IMG/VR virus record: IMGVR_UViG_3300005253_000377
Span: 1 to 50,207 of that record
DNA: 50,207 bases
Reading direction: 5' to 3' (one strand)
Source: a virus
Shown here: positions 1 to 8,704 of the stretch, piece after piece
How the letters are laid out: each line of letters starts with the position of its first letter
Position numbering within the stretch: position 1 is the first letter of the stretch
Notes under the pieces: generated by a model
The model's input: the letters and a program-made list of their open reading frames with translations, nothing else
What the model was told of the DNA's origin: nothing
The model's database searches: none
Position numbers and translations under genes: made by a program

Positions 1-44
1 ATGTTGCAGGGCCTCATCTTCAGTTTACCACAACCTCAGACAAT
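1..44. repeat. Near-identical terminal overlap, left copy
   Basis: These 44 bases match 50164-50207 with 4 mismatches (window positions 4, 8, 18 and 31). Both copies lie in the same reading frame of one tail-fibre gene. Joining the ends through the overlap keeps that frame open. This is most simply a circular assembly with strain variation in the overlap; a tandem fibre repeat or a genuine short terminal repeat are alternatives. Confidence 0.8.
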
Positions 45-1127
45 TATCCTTTGATGCAGATACTTAATTGGAGACATGATGACATATCTATCCGTTTTGA
101 TTCATATTGGGATGGGGCAAACAAAAGTTCAGATGCAGGGTCAAATTATGCTATTTTCAAGGTTTCTGATTCATTCAAAATAATGTACGATTCAGGAGTC
201 GCTAAAGGTGGGGCAGTCACTTGGAACGAGGGCATAGTCCTGAATACGAGTGGATTAGTAACGTTTGGTGGGGCAATAAACATCACTACGATAGCAGCCG
301 AAGGTGCTGATGTAGATAAGTTCTTGGTGGATTCTTCTGGTGTAGTTAAATATCGTACAGGAACCCAAGTATTGTCTGATATAGACGGTTCTGCGTCTGG
401 TCACAATCATAGTGGTATCTATGAACCAGCCGATGCAGGGTTGACGAGCCTTGCAGGGCTTACTTATGCAGCAGCAGCTTTTGTCAAGATGACTGGAGCA
501 AATACTTTTGCACTACGGACATTGCAGCAGACATCTGATGACCTCGAAGCGACTATCGACCACGACAATTTACTAAATTTTGCAGGGAATGAGCATTATT
601 TGCAGAGTGCAATCACAGCCGTTGGCACAATAGCAAGTGGTACGTGGCAAGGCACTACTATTGCTATTAATCAAGGTGGTACGGGCCAGACAACTGCACA
701 GGCAGCTATTGATGCCCTTAGTGCAGTATCGGGTGGGACTAATGAACACGTCCTTACAAAAGATACAGCAACGGGTAATGCCAAGTGGAAAGCTGCTGCT
801 GGTGGTGGTGGTAATTCTCAAACTTGTGATATTAATGGAACGCCAACAACAGTTTATACGAAATATTTTACTGGCACTTTAGATGCGGATTCAGAAACTC
901 TCATTGCTCACGGGATTGCTACTGGGATGACAAAAATTATAAGTGTTAATGGCTCGGCATATAATAATTCAGGGGGATATTACGAAGCTGCGGCATCTTG
1001 GCTCGCGGTATTCGCTGGTTCGGGGTCGTTTCTTATAGCATTTGACGATACAAACGTAAGAGTTTTCGGCGTAGGGGCCTCTGTACAGGGATACGGATAC
1101 AAGATTGCGATTGATTACATAGATTAG
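1..1127 (+). CDS. Tail fibre protein, C-terminal part (5' end lies at 49677-50207)
   Basis: The open frame enters from base 3 with no start codon needed and ends at a TAG at 1125-1127. It continues the frame begun at 49677, so the Met at 51 is internal. The protein is rich in Gly, Thr, Ala and Ser. It carries the fibre signature NQGGTGQTTAQAAIDAL (about residue 205 after the Met at 51), which is common in phage receptor-binding fibres, and SGHNHSGIY, a histidine-rich turn typical of trimeric fibres. The last 100 residues are aromatic- and Gly-rich and may form the receptor-binding tip. The next gene follows after 18 bp with a GGAG ribosome site. Inferred role: host recognition at the tail end. 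Confidence 0.8.
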   Translation, partial: VAGPHLQFTTTSDNYPLMQILNWRHDDISIRFDSYWDGANKSSDAGSNYAIFKVSDSFKIMYDSGVAKGGAVTWNEGIVLNTSGLVTFGGAINITTIAAEGADVDKFLVDSSGVVKYRTGTQVLSDIDGSASGHNHSGIYEPADAGLTSLAGLTYAAAAFVKMTGANTFALRTLQQTSDDLEATIDHDNLLNFAGNEHYLQSAITAVGTIASGTWQGTTIAINQGGTGQTTAQAAIDALSAVSGGTNEHVLTKDTATGNAKWKAAAGGGGNSQTCDINGTPTTVYTKYFTGTLDADSETLIAHGIATGMTKIISVNGSAYNNSGGYYEAAASWLAVFAGSGSFLIAFDDTNVRVFGVGASVQGYGYKIAIDYID

Positions 1128-1145
1128 TTTCAATAGGAGAACAAT

Positions 1146-2027
1146 ATGCCAAAGATATATGAATTACCAGCAAGTTCTACTCCAGAGAATAGATCTTTAG
1201 TAATCGAACATGCACCACGTTTCAGGCAACCACAGCAGCAACAATCGCAAGGATCTGCTGATCCACGACAGATGATGGCTGGTCAGATGGACCAGGAACT
1301 TAATAGTGTGACGCAATGGTTCGATTCACAGGTGTCTGTTCTTGATCAAGGACAACTTGAACCTGATAAATATAAATCAGAATATATGAAATTACAACGG
1401 CAAGCTGCAAGTCAGCGTGTTGCAATTCAAGCTAAACATCAAGCTGCTGCTCAACAGATTAAGAATATGCAAGCATTAGTAGAAGATGGTATGCTCGCTC
1501 CAGAACAGATGCAAGCAACAATGCTGGTGATGGCTGGTGTTGATAGGGCACACGTCAAGGCAATGTTTGCACAACAAAAGCAAGCAAGCCCAAGAGTGCA
1601 GTTAAACAATGCTACGGCACTTATGAAAAAAGAAATAGCGTTCAGAAGTAATTTTGAAGATCATCGAAAAGACATTTTTGGAAAGGGTCTTTTCTATATA
1701 GATCCCGCAACAGGAAGAAAACGAAAAGCATCAGAAGCAGAACGAGATGAGTATAACAATTCAGCATCCCGATTAGGACAATTAGCTGAACGTCGAGCAG
1801 AATTATTCAACATCCTCACGCCATTAGAAAAAATGGCTGAGTCTGGAGCACAGGCCGTAGATAGATATGGTATGGGACGCGAGCCATTATCAACTGCTGG
1901 CTTTGGTGGTTTTGGATCTATGGGTGTAGCTCCACCGAGAAGAAAGCAACCAACACGTGAAGAGTTGATAAAACAAAGAACCAAAAAGGCATACGAGCAG
2001 GGTAGGAAACTGGGGTATTGGAATTAA
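1146..2027 (+). CDS. Gln/Ala-rich virion-associated protein, unknown
   Basis: 293 residues beginning MPKIYELPASS, preceded by AGGAG. Residues 30-180 are dominated by Gln, Ala, Met and Lys with helix and coiled-coil character; the C-terminus is basic (PPRRKQPTREEL, KQRTKKAYEQGRK). No enzymatic motif is visible. It sits between the tail fibre and the giant ejection-type protein and overlaps the latter by one base (TAATG). Short helical, Gln-rich proteins in this position are often internal head or ejection proteins, so a small ejection-protein partner of the downstream gene is a reasonable inference. Assembly chaperone or tail adaptor are alternatives. Confidence 0.7.
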   Translation: MPKIYELPASSTPENRSLVIEHAPRFRQPQQQQSQGSADPRQMMAGQMDQELNSVTQWFDSQVSVLDQGQLEPDKYKSEYMKLQRQAASQRVAIQAKHQAAAQQIKNMQALVEDGMLAPEQMQATMLVMAGVDRAHVKAMFAQQKQASPRVQLNNATALMKKEIAFRSNFEDHRKDIFGKGLFYIDPATGRKRKASEAERDEYNNSASRLGQLAERRAELFNILTPLEKMAESGAQAVDRYGMGREPLSTAGFGGFGSMGVAPPRRKQPTREELIKQRTKKAYEQGRKLGYWN

Positions 2028-5000
2028 TGGGTTTTGAAACCTGGAAAAAAGACATTGAAAAAGAAGAACTAAGCGGGTTTGAGGCTTGGAAGGCTGACTT
2101 ACCTGAACCGAAGAAAGTTTATGAAGCCCCTACTGAATGGTTACGTACACAAGAAGTAGCAACCATACCTAAGAGCCTTACTACAATAGGGAAGGCTGGT
2201 CAGGCTATTACAGAAGCTGTTGCTGCTCCTGTCAGGACTATTGAATCTATGGTTGCCGGTGGCGTTGGTGGCATGATACGCATGAGTGCTGAAGCAGTAA
2301 CATTAGAGGCCGGGATAGACAGGGCAAACAAATTAATACCGGGTTATGGCACTCTCGTGGAAGGGCTTATGCGTAAGTATGGGTCTAAAAAAGCGTATTC
2401 ATTTTATGATAGGAAACTACAAAAACTTGCAGATGCTGGTAAAAAGATTTCTGATTATTGGGACGAGCAAGCAAACAAAGGTTGGGAAGCTCCTAACCCA
2501 GACATAGTTGAGGCCAAATGGAAAGATAGACCTATTAGTAAAACTGTGAGTGTTGTATCTTCCGGTTTAACATCTATAGGCACAGTTGTTGGGGCCACTT
2601 ATCTTACTGGATCTCCACATGTAGGGCTTGCGTTGTTAGCCAGTTCTGAAACAGGCGGCATGTATACGCGACTCAGGGATAGGGATGTTCCAGTTAATCA
2701 GGCTTCTAAACTCGCTCTGATGGCTGGAGCGTGGACCTATGCTACAGAGAAAGTACCCTTCGATAGACTGATGAAACCCGCTGCTCGTAGTATTGTGGGT
2801 GCTCTTAAACAGGCTGGATGGGAAGGAACACAAGAAGTAGCTGAAACTATAGGCCATAATCTTTTAGAATATTGGGGGTATAACTATAGAAAACCTGAAG
2901 ACATACCAACCGCTGTTAAGGCTATGTACGATCACGCGATGGACGGATGGTTTGATGCTTTGGTTGGTGGTGTTGGTGCTGGTGGAATAGCACATGTAGC
3001 TATGCCGCGTGGTGTCTCCAGACTCGGGACACAGATAACAGCATTAGATGATATAACAAAACAAATAGAACAATCTGATGCTCCACCACAACAGCAAGAG
3101 CAAGCATTACGATATATAGGTGATATAGAGACTAAGATTGAAGAGACGGTAGTGAATATGTTTCCTGATGAGATAAATAGTCAGGAATCGCTTGATAGAG
3201 TTGGTGATCGGATCGCTGCCGAACTTGGAATTGAAGGAATCTCATGGAATTGGGGGACAACAAAGAAAAGTCATATAGCATTTTACAGTCCACAAACAAA
3301 AGCAATTACAATTAATCCAGAGCATCCAATATTTACAAAAGATGTAGGTCAATTTTATACTATGCGTGGAGCGTTTGTTCCTATTAAAAATAAAACTCCT
3401 GGTAAATTAAACCAAGACTATCTTAAACGTGCAATTATACATGAACTTGGGCATAAAGCAGTACCTTCTTATATATCTAAAAACTATCAACAAATTGCTC
3501 ATTATGCCGAGTTCTTCGATTGGGTGAACGGCAATATTAGCAAGATGTTCGAGCAGACTCAACAGAATATGATCCCGCTTCATCGTGATGAGGCTATTGG
3601 CCCTATTACGACACCACCTACTGTAGAAGATATTACTGGTAAGACGACGGATGAAATAGAACACGCTGCTGAAGAAAAGACTGTTGACGTAATGAAACAG
3701 AATGTAGAAAAATATGGACCAAAAAAACTTACATTGATGTTCAATGAGTGGCTAAAATCACCCAAAGGTATCACAGAAAAAACTGAATTAGGCTTGCCAG
3801 AGGGTAATAAGTTTGAAGAAGTTGCTTTGTGGGAAGCGTTTAATAGATCTTTAATTCAACTCCCTGCACCTAAACCAGAGAAGCTAAAAAAGATAAAAAG
3901 AACTAAAAGAAATCTTACGGCGATGGCTCATAAGATAAAACGTGAAGCCGGACTTAGTGACAACGAATATAGTGACTATGCAGAAGCAGTAACTGGCAAG
4001 CGATCCATGAAAAACATGACTAAACAGGAACGAAATGAGTTCGTTGCGTTTCTCGAAGAGGGTTTCGGTTTCGTGCAGGAATTATCAAAAGAAGACTTCG
4101 ATATACCTATTACTGTAGCTGGTAAAGCAACAACTATGCGTCAAGTTTATAATACGGCATTAGTAGCTGTTGAAAAACTGAAAGATAAAAGTAAAATTCC
4201 AGATCTTATAAAAATTGGTGCTGATAGACCCGGCTATCTCCGGGGCTTAAAAAACTTTTTCTTCGGCATTGATAATACGCCTGTTTTTCATCTTGCAAAA
4301 ATACTTGATGGTGGTGTTGAAGGTGGTATATTTTCAGAAGTGCTCGACAAAGGAATTGAATATGGTAGAAAAACTACGGCTGCTCATACAAGATCTGTGA
4401 TGCACGCTGTTATGACGAGATTAGAAGAGTTCGGTATAACTTCTGCTGATTTGGCTAAAATGGGAAAGTCTTTAAATCCAAGATTACAAACTCATCAGAT
4501 GATAAGTGAAGGTGCAGCCACAGAAACGTTTAATGTATCATTAAACGATAAAACCTATGAAATGACTATGGCTAATTTGATTGACGTTTATCTAATGAGT
4601 GAACAAAAAGACGGAATGAGACATCTACTTTCTGGGGGCATGGTGATAAATGGAATCGAGACAGGTAAACTATCAGAAGATCAGATCCTTGAACTAAGAA
4701 CAAGAGTAGATGATAGTGCAAAAGCTATTCAAGTAGTTGCTATAATATCAGAGGTCCAAGAATTAATCTGGAAACCGTCATTAAACCAAACCTCGAATCG
4801 GCTTGAAGGTAAAGATATAGCTACTGTAGAAAATTGGTGGGGTCTTGAAGTTTATATGCCGAAGATCTTAGCAGGTAAAGTTAGAACAGGAAAACTTGGT
4901 CAGTTTAGTACCAATTTTATTGAGAATAAAAGTATCCTTAAAGATAGAACCAGAAGCAGAGCACCGTTGATTGTGCGTGATGTTTTCAGACGGTTTAACG

Positions 5001-6355
5001 CCTTTGAAAGTGCAGTAGCTGAATATGTAGGTATGGCCGAAGCTGCTCGGACATCAAGGACCCTGATTAATGATAATACTATATCTAAGGTGCTTGACCG
5101 TAAGGGATACAGTGAAGTACGCAAACGTATCTTTGATATTCATAAGCGTGCTCAAAGTGTACCAGCACCAGAGGGTAATTTTACTGCCTGGTTTGCACAG
5201 CGTTTACCAGGTTTATATCGAGCGGCCCTATATTTTAATCCAAGAATTATAGCCAGTCAATATACGTCATGTTTTAATTATGGTGCTTATGTTTCGACTG
5301 AATTTATGACTGGGATTAAAGACGGCCTAAGTGTTGAAAACTCTTTAGAAACATTAGAACTTTCAGACATCGCTTGGGACCGTTTCCACATGGGGCACAG
5401 TAGTCTTGAATTAGGAGAAATGTCTCAGTCTGACGCAGCCTTACGGATGTGGACCGGGGGCACAACTTCTGATATAAACAGAGCAGGATGGATGTTAAAA
5501 ATATCTGACCTGGGTGCTCTAACAGCCGGAATGGAAATTGCTAAACAGGAATACCTTGCAGCACAAAAAGATAAATTAGCTGGGGCTTCCGCTGAATGGT
5601 GGCTCGGCAAAGATGTATCTTTTGAAGAGGGCTGGACACAAGACGGAGAAGGAAATAAAAAAGTAAAATCAGAAGGATGGAGAAAAGTGATTTCAGACCG
5701 GGCTGAATATCTGTGGCAGAGAACACAACCATCTTGGGACAAGTGGAACAGGTCAAATCTTACATCTCAGAAGGGTGCAAGACGTTTGTTCTTAATCTTT
5801 CGTTCCTTCCATGAAAAATCACTCACAATACTTAATGATGCTATATTAAGATATGAAAATAGTTCAAAAACATTTGATGATAGAACGCGATTCATTCAAC
5901 AGACTGGTGCTGTTGCAACAAGTTATACCGTTAATATATTTTTACGTCTTGCTATATTAGCACTTATGACCAGAAAACTGGAAACACCCGCTAAATATCT
6001 TGAAGAGTTTATAACATCCTGGGTAAATATGTTTCCCGTGTTTGGTAAGGTTCTTAAATCAGCAGTTAATAGATTTATTGCTAACTTAGCAGACGAGAAA
6101 CCAACATATACTGGCGAACCTATAAAATCATATCCTGTTGATGTAGTCAATATGGTATTAAAAGTTCCAGCAGATATGACAGATGGAATAGCCCATCTTA
6201 TTGATGGTGAGAGCAAAGAAGCTAAAGAATCTTTTGCACGGGGTATTGAGAAGTTAGGTCAGGGTCTTGGGGCATTAACTGGTGTTCCTGTCTACACAAT
6301 AAAGCGAATGCTTCCAGAGGGTCAAGAAGATGAAACGCAGGAGTATAGATTCTAA
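2027..6355 (+). CDS. Giant internal/ejection-type virion protein with zincin motif
   Basis: 1,442-1,443 residues; the ATG at 2027 overlaps the previous stop (TAATG), so the upstream in-frame TTG at 2018 is not preferred. The N-terminus holds two short related segments (GFETWKKDIE, GFEAWKADLP). Hydrophobic Gly/Ala stretches around residues 60-90 and 185-215 could be membrane-active. At about residue 468 lies AIIHELGHKA, a HExxH zinc-metallopeptidase motif; Glu residues about 75 residues downstream (EIEHAAEEK) could complete the metal site. The remainder is long, helical and unassigned. Size and position at the end of the tail module match podovirus ejection proteins that enter the cell with DNA. 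The usual transglycosylase domain is not evident; the zincin may replace it or self-process the protein. Confidence 0.75.
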   Translation: MGFETWKKDIEKEELSGFEAWKADLPEPKKVYEAPTEWLRTQEVATIPKSLTTIGKAGQAITEAVAAPVRTIESMVAGGVGGMIRMSAEAVTLEAGIDRANKLIPGYGTLVEGLMRKYGSKKAYSFYDRKLQKLADAGKKISDYWDEQANKGWEAPNPDIVEAKWKDRPISKTVSVVSSGLTSIGTVVGATYLTGSPHVGLALLASSETGGMYTRLRDRDVPVNQASKLALMAGAWTYATEKVPFDRLMKPAARSIVGALKQAGWEGTQEVAETIGHNLLEYWGYNYRKPEDIPTAVKAMYDHAMDGWFDALVGGVGAGGIAHVAMPRGVSRLGTQITALDDITKQIEQSDAPPQQQEQALRYIGDIETKIEETVVNMFPDEINSQESLDRVGDRIAAELGIEGISWNWGTTKKSHIAFYSPQTKAITINPEHPIFTKDVGQFYTMRGAFVPIKNKTPGKLNQDYLKRAIIHELGHKAVPSYISKNYQQIAHYAEFFDWVNGNISKMFEQTQQNMIPLHRDEAIGPITTPPTVEDITGKTTDEIEHAAEEKTVDVMKQNVEKYGPKKLTLMFNEWLKSPKGITEKTELGLPEGNKFEEVALWEAFNRSLIQLPAPKPEKLKKIKRTKRNLTAMAHKIKREAGLSDNEYSDYAEAVTGKRSMKNMTKQERNEFVAFLEEGFGFVQELSKEDFDIPITVAGKATTMRQVYNTALVAVEKLKDKSKIPDLIKIGADRPGYLRGLKNFFFGIDNTPVFHLAKILDGGVEGGIFSEVLDKGIEYGRKTTAAHTRSVMHAVMTRLEEFGITSADLAKMGKSLNPRLQTHQMISEGAATETFNVSLNDKTYEMTMANLIDVYLMSEQKDGMRHLLSGGMVINGIETGKLSEDQILELRTRVDDSAKAIQVVAIISEVQELIWKPSLNQTSNRLEGKDIATVENWWGLEVYMPKILAGKVRTGKLGQFSTNFIENKSILKDRTRSRAPLIVRDVFRRFNAFESAVAEYVGMAEAARTSRTLINDNTISKVLDRKGYSEVRKRIFDIHKRAQSVPAPEGNFTAWFAQRLPGLYRAALYFNPRIIASQYTSCFNYGAYVSTEFMTGIKDGLSVENSLETLELSDIAWDRFHMGHSSLELGEMSQSDAALRMWTGGTTSDINRAGWMLKISDLGALTAGMEIAKQEYLAAQKDKLAGASAEWWLGKDVSFEEGWTQDGEGNKKVKSEGWRKVISDRAEYLWQRTQPSWDKWNRSNLTSQKGARRLFLIFRSFHEKSLTILNDAILRYENSSKTFDDRTRFIQQTGAVATSYTVNIFLRLAILALMTRKLETPAKYLEEFITSWVNMFPVFGKVLKSAVNRFIANLADEKPTYTGEPIKSYPVDVVNMVLKVPADMTDGIAHLIDGESKEAKESFARGIEKLGQGLGALTGVPVYTIKRMLPEGQEDETQEYRF

Positions 6356-6504
6356 TGAACGATCACGATCTGTTAATTCAGATGAACGAAAGGCTTGGTA
6401 ATCTCTGCACGCATTTTACTAATCATATACGTCACCATTGGGCGGTCACGATCCCACTACTTGTGATCATCGCTGGTCTGGTTATTGCTTTGCTGGTTAA
6501 GTGA
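6355..6504 (+). CDS. Small single-span membrane protein, holin candidate
   Basis: 49 residues starting at an ATG that overlaps the preceding stop (TAATG). A polar N-terminus (MNDHDLLIQMNERLGNL) is followed by His-rich FTNHIRHHW and one hydrophobic span, AVTIPLLVIIAGLVIALLV, ending in a single Lys. The architecture (charged amphipathic helix, one C-terminal span) resembles XhlA-type small lysis proteins. It is the last rightward gene, the usual place for a lysis function, but no endolysin is adjacent. Its last 48 bp overlap the end of the opposing gene at 6457-6612. Confidence 0.65.
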   Translation: MNDHDLLIQMNERLGNLCTHFTNHIRHHWAVTIPLLVIIAGLVIALLVK

Positions 6505-6612
6505 TTCTTTTTCACAATTATATCTACCACAATTACCACATTGTGTTATCCATTCCTTCATACCACCTGGATATAATGCTCTTACTATCCCGCCGCAATG
6601 TTTACATTCCAT
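6457..6612 (-). CDS. Small zinc-ribbon protein
   Basis: 51 residues starting MECKHCGG, with GGGGAG just upstream; an earlier in-frame Met at 6639 would start inside the preceding gene's end. Two CxxC pairs (C3/C6, C25/C28) predict a zinc ribbon. The tail is Asn/Gln/Ser-rich and polar. It is the last gene of the leftward operon, and its 3' end overlaps antisense with the holin-like gene. Function unknown. Confidence 0.6.
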   Translation of the reverse strand: MECKHCGGIVRALYPGGMKEWITQCGNCGRYNCEKESLNQQSNNQTSDDHK

Positions 6613-6613
6613 A

Positions 6614-6871
6614 TCACTCCCCATTATAAGCAGAATCACAAAGTAACCGGCCCACGTCTGGCTCTAACTCGTAACATTGTTCCCACCAGATCGCTCCTGT
6701 CGCATCACCATTCTTATTCTCAAACATCTCTTCCAGAATAGTCCCCGGAATAATAGCATACATCCCGCCATTACACCACAGCACCGGCATAGGCCCAAGT
6801 AGCAATGCGTCACGTATGATGTTAATGGTGTGGCCCTTGTGCTCGATTATGTAGTAGCTTTTAGTTTTCAT
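6614..6871 (-). CDS. Hypothetical protein
   Basis: 85 residues, beginning MKTKSYYIIEHKG. Predicted beta-rich N-terminal half, then an acidic C-terminus with two Cys. No recognisable motif. Its start overlaps the end of the upstream gene (6861-7043) by 11 bp, consistent with translational coupling in the leftward operon. Confidence 0.6.
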   Translation of the reverse strand: MKTKSYYIIEHKGHTINIIRDALLLGPMPVLWCNGGMYAIIPGTILEEMFENKNGDATGAIWWEQCYELEPDVGRLLCDSAYNGE

Positions 6872-7043
6872 CGAGTTCCTTTCTGATTATATCTGCTGAG
6901 ACAACAGGAATAGAATAGGCAATAGATGTCTCGTTAGATAATGCCCATCCCAAAGCTGCTTTCCAAACACAATATGCTATTGTTTTATATTTATCATTAT
7001 TTGAACACAGTTGTTCAGACCACCATTTCTCAAATTCTTTCAT
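6861..7043 (-). CDS. Trp-AAL family small protein, paralog 1
   Basis: 60 residues. It shares a layout with the next two upstream genes and with 12630-12893: an N-terminal aromatic helix (FEKWWSEQ), a variable middle, then a W-x-AAL helix (VWKAALGWAL) and an acidic end. The start overlaps the preceding gene's stop (ATGA). Such tandem, short, diverged copies suggest local duplication. Function unknown. Confidence 0.65.
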   Translation of the reverse strand: MKEFEKWWSEQLCSNNDKYKTIAYCVWKAALGWALSNETSIAYSIPVVSADIIRKELDEN

Positions 7044-7210
7044 TCGAGTTCTTCCTGTATTTTATCTTTTATTTTTTCGTGTTCTGTTGAATAGTCAAGC
7101 CAGCCGAACACTTCTTCTAAAGCTGCTCGCCAGCCTTCCTCAGTTCCTGTATACCAACCTATTCCTGCTTTACCCTTTAACCATTTTCTATATGCTTTTA
7201 ATTTTTTCAT
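7040..7210 (-). CDS. Trp-AAL family small protein, paralog 2
   Basis: 56 residues beginning MKKLKAYRKWLKGKAG and containing EEGWRAALEEVFGWL, the same W-x-AAL core as its neighbours. Both ends overlap adjacent genes by four bases (ATGA), which fixes start and stop with good confidence. Function unknown; the family is small and helical and could bind a host or phage protein. Confidence 0.7.
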   Translation of the reverse strand: MKKLKAYRKWLKGKAGIGWYTGTEEGWRAALEEVFGWLDYSTEHEKIKDKIQEELE

Positions 7211-7419
7211 TCGAGTTCCTCTTTAATCCATTTCACTATATCAGAATTTTCAAAATCCCCGCTATAAATAATATCTAATTGTTTCAACACTTTTTTTAAA
7301 GCTGCTCGCCAGATTTCTTCATCTGCTAACATACCTAAATTTTCTCTTCTCGCAGATTGACAAGTATGTGAAGATCTTGATGCTCTGTGTTTATCCCACC
7401 ACTCACTAAAATTTTTCAT
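7207..7419 (-). CDS. Trp-AAL family small protein, paralog 3
   Basis: 70 residues, MKNFSEWWDKHRAS at the start and EEIWRAALKKVLKQLD at residues 35-50, then IVKWIKEELE. The N-terminal aromatic helix and W-x-AAL core match the two following genes. The start overlaps the upstream stop by four bases. Function unknown. Confidence 0.65.
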   Translation of the reverse strand: MKNFSEWWDKHRASRSSHTCQSARRENLGMLADEEIWRAALKKVLKQLDIIYSGDFENSDIVKWIKEELE

Positions 7420-7730
7420 CTATCTAACTCCAAAATTAACTCATCAACCGCCCAGTCAGTCGTGTACCACTGACCGTACTTCTTCCTGGCCCGGAGTACA
7501 CAACAACAACCACTGTTAGATACCAGCCCCGTACTGATCCAGGCTCGGATTCGTGTAATTGTTATATCAAGATGATATGTCTTCTTGATGTAACGTTGTG
7601 CATCCCTGAGCCTTAAAGTTTTCTCGATTTTGTCTGTATTGTTCAGGATTATCTCCCTGCATGAATGGATTTGCAGAATTTCCAGAATTATAATGTTGCC
7701 AGGGTGGGTCTTCATCAAGCACCCACACAC
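7416..7730 (-). CDS. HTH-like small DNA-binding protein (start uncertain)
   Basis: The convincing part is the last 65 residues: LRLRDAQRYIKKTYHLDI, a helix-turn-helix-like stretch resembling MerR/excisionase-type proteins, then RARKKYGQWYTTDWAVDELI. The upstream 35 residues overlap the neighbouring gene at 7567-7956 in another frame and look unconstrained. The true start may be downstream at a non-ATG codon near 7640, because no ATG occurs between the Met codons near 7715 and the domain. A regulator or a small replication accessory protein is possible. Confidence 0.55.
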   Translation of the reverse strand: MCGCLMKTHPGNIIILEILQIHSCREIILNNTDKIEKTLRLRDAQRYIKKTYHLDITITRIRAWISTGLVSNSGCCCVLRARKKYGQWYTTDWAVDELILELDR

Positions 7731-7956
7731 AATAGCTTACATTAGTAAGAGGACTCAATCTAACGACAACATGCCACACTAAAGTAGTAATAGTGGATCT
7801 CACTATTATCACCCAGCCCGAAAAGTTAGATCCTGGCAAAGTGGAGAACCACCCCAAGAACTCGACCGACCCCTGCCCCACAGCCCGACGTATGGATGCT
7901 GTGGGGGCGTTCTCTTCTAACCAGTTCATCAGTTGTGTTCGTGTGTGTAGGATCAT
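7567..7956 (-). CDS. Hypothetical protein
   Basis: 129 residues beginning MILHTRTQLMNWLEENAP. Its start codon overlaps the stop of the lipoprotein gene (TGATG), which supports a real gene. The centre is beta-rich and hydrophobic (WHVVVRLSPL, SYCVWVLDEDPPW); the C-terminus is polar (GDNPEQYRQNREN). No signal peptide or catalytic motif is visible. It overlaps the following HTH-like ORF by up to 160 bp. Lysis-related function cannot be excluded from its place after a lipoprotein. Confidence 0.6.
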   Translation of the reverse strand: MILHTRTQLMNWLEENAPTASIRRAVGQGSVEFLGWFSTLPGSNFSGWVIIVRSTITTLVWHVVVRLSPLTNVSYCVWVLDEDPPWQHYNSGNSANPFMQGDNPEQYRQNRENFKAQGCTTLHQEDISS

Positions 7957-8432
7957 CAGTCTGCCCTTCTCTTAGCCTTAGCCACGACCTCTTCTACCTC
8001 TGACGGGCTATAGTCACCTTTACGTTTAATCATCCTACCTATAGCAGTACCGCCTGTGAATCCAGCTAAAATCCCCAGCAAACTGAAATCTGTATTCGGG
8101 CCACCAATAACGAGTTCTTGAAGCTCCTGAGCAGCCTTGATCTCAGCCAGAACAGAATCTCTGGCATCGCCGTATGCGTAGTTTTCATCTTCAATCATAC
8201 GCATTAGGTCAACAAGAGATGTGCGATGCTGTATAATCATTTTGTTACGAAGTTTCTTCACATCATATAATGAAGTGACTTCTTTGTAACCATCCAGGGA
8301 ACCAGTTACAAATTCATACGTCTGCTCCGATACTTCACATGGCGTTACTCTGTCCATTACCGATTGGCAACTGATTACTGTCAAACAGATAACGCACGCT
8401 ACCACCAACAATAAATTTTTCTTGTCTTTCAT
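7956..8432 (-). CDS. Phage lipoprotein
   Basis: 158 residues. A Lys-rich n-region and hydrophobic core (NLLLVVACVICLTV) end in a lipobox-like ISC-Q at residues 20-23, predicting lipidation of Cys22 or Cys23. The mature part is helical and charged; near residue 120 a Gly-rich hydrophobic segment (LLGILAGFTGGTAIG) could be a second membrane-interacting segment. Lipoproteins in phages are often outer-membrane spanins or superinfection-exclusion proteins. Its length exceeds a typical Rz1, so either role is only inference. It overlaps both neighbours by one to four bases. Confidence 0.7.
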   Translation of the reverse strand: MKDKKNLLLVVACVICLTVISCQSVMDRVTPCEVSEQTYEFVTGSLDGYKEVTSLYDVKKLRNKMIIQHRTSLVDLMRMIEDENYAYGDARDSVLAEIKAAQELQELVIGGPNTDFSLLGILAGFTGGTAIGRMIKRKGDYSPSEVEEVVAKAKRRAD

Positions 8433-8704
8433 TCAACACCTGCTTTTCTTAATTGAAGTTTAACATAATTTACAAAGCTACGTGCACCATTTTTATTTTC
8501 AAAAAGAACCATTACCTCAAAGGGTATTGGATAATAATCATTATCAATCCATACGTTTATAAATTGTTCTTTTTCATCAAGTACAAGGTGGAAATCTTCA
8601 GTAACAAAATGTACTAAAGTATAATAAAGTAATTCTTTCATTTGCTCTAATGTTATAGCATTTGATGGAAACACCCACCGTTTTAATCGTTTTAACAATC
8701 TCAT
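8429..8704 (-). CDS. Hypothetical protein
   Basis: 91 residues: a basic N-terminus (MRLLKRLKRW), then a helix and a beta-rich middle (INVWIDNDYYPIPFEVMVLF). No known motif. The start overlaps the primase-helicase stop by four bases and the end overlaps the lipoprotein start, so it is co-translated in the leftward operon. Confidence 0.6.
   Translation of the reverse strand: MRLLKRLKRWVFPSNAITLEQMKELLYYTLVHFVTEDFHLVLDEKEQFINVWIDNDYYPIPFEVMVLFENKNGARSFVNYVKLQLRKAGVE

Noticed and set aside
51-1127. The tail-fibre fragment as a complete gene starting at the Met at 51
   Set aside because: The frame is open to the left edge, lacks a ribosome site before 51, and matches the frame coming from 49677 across the circular join.
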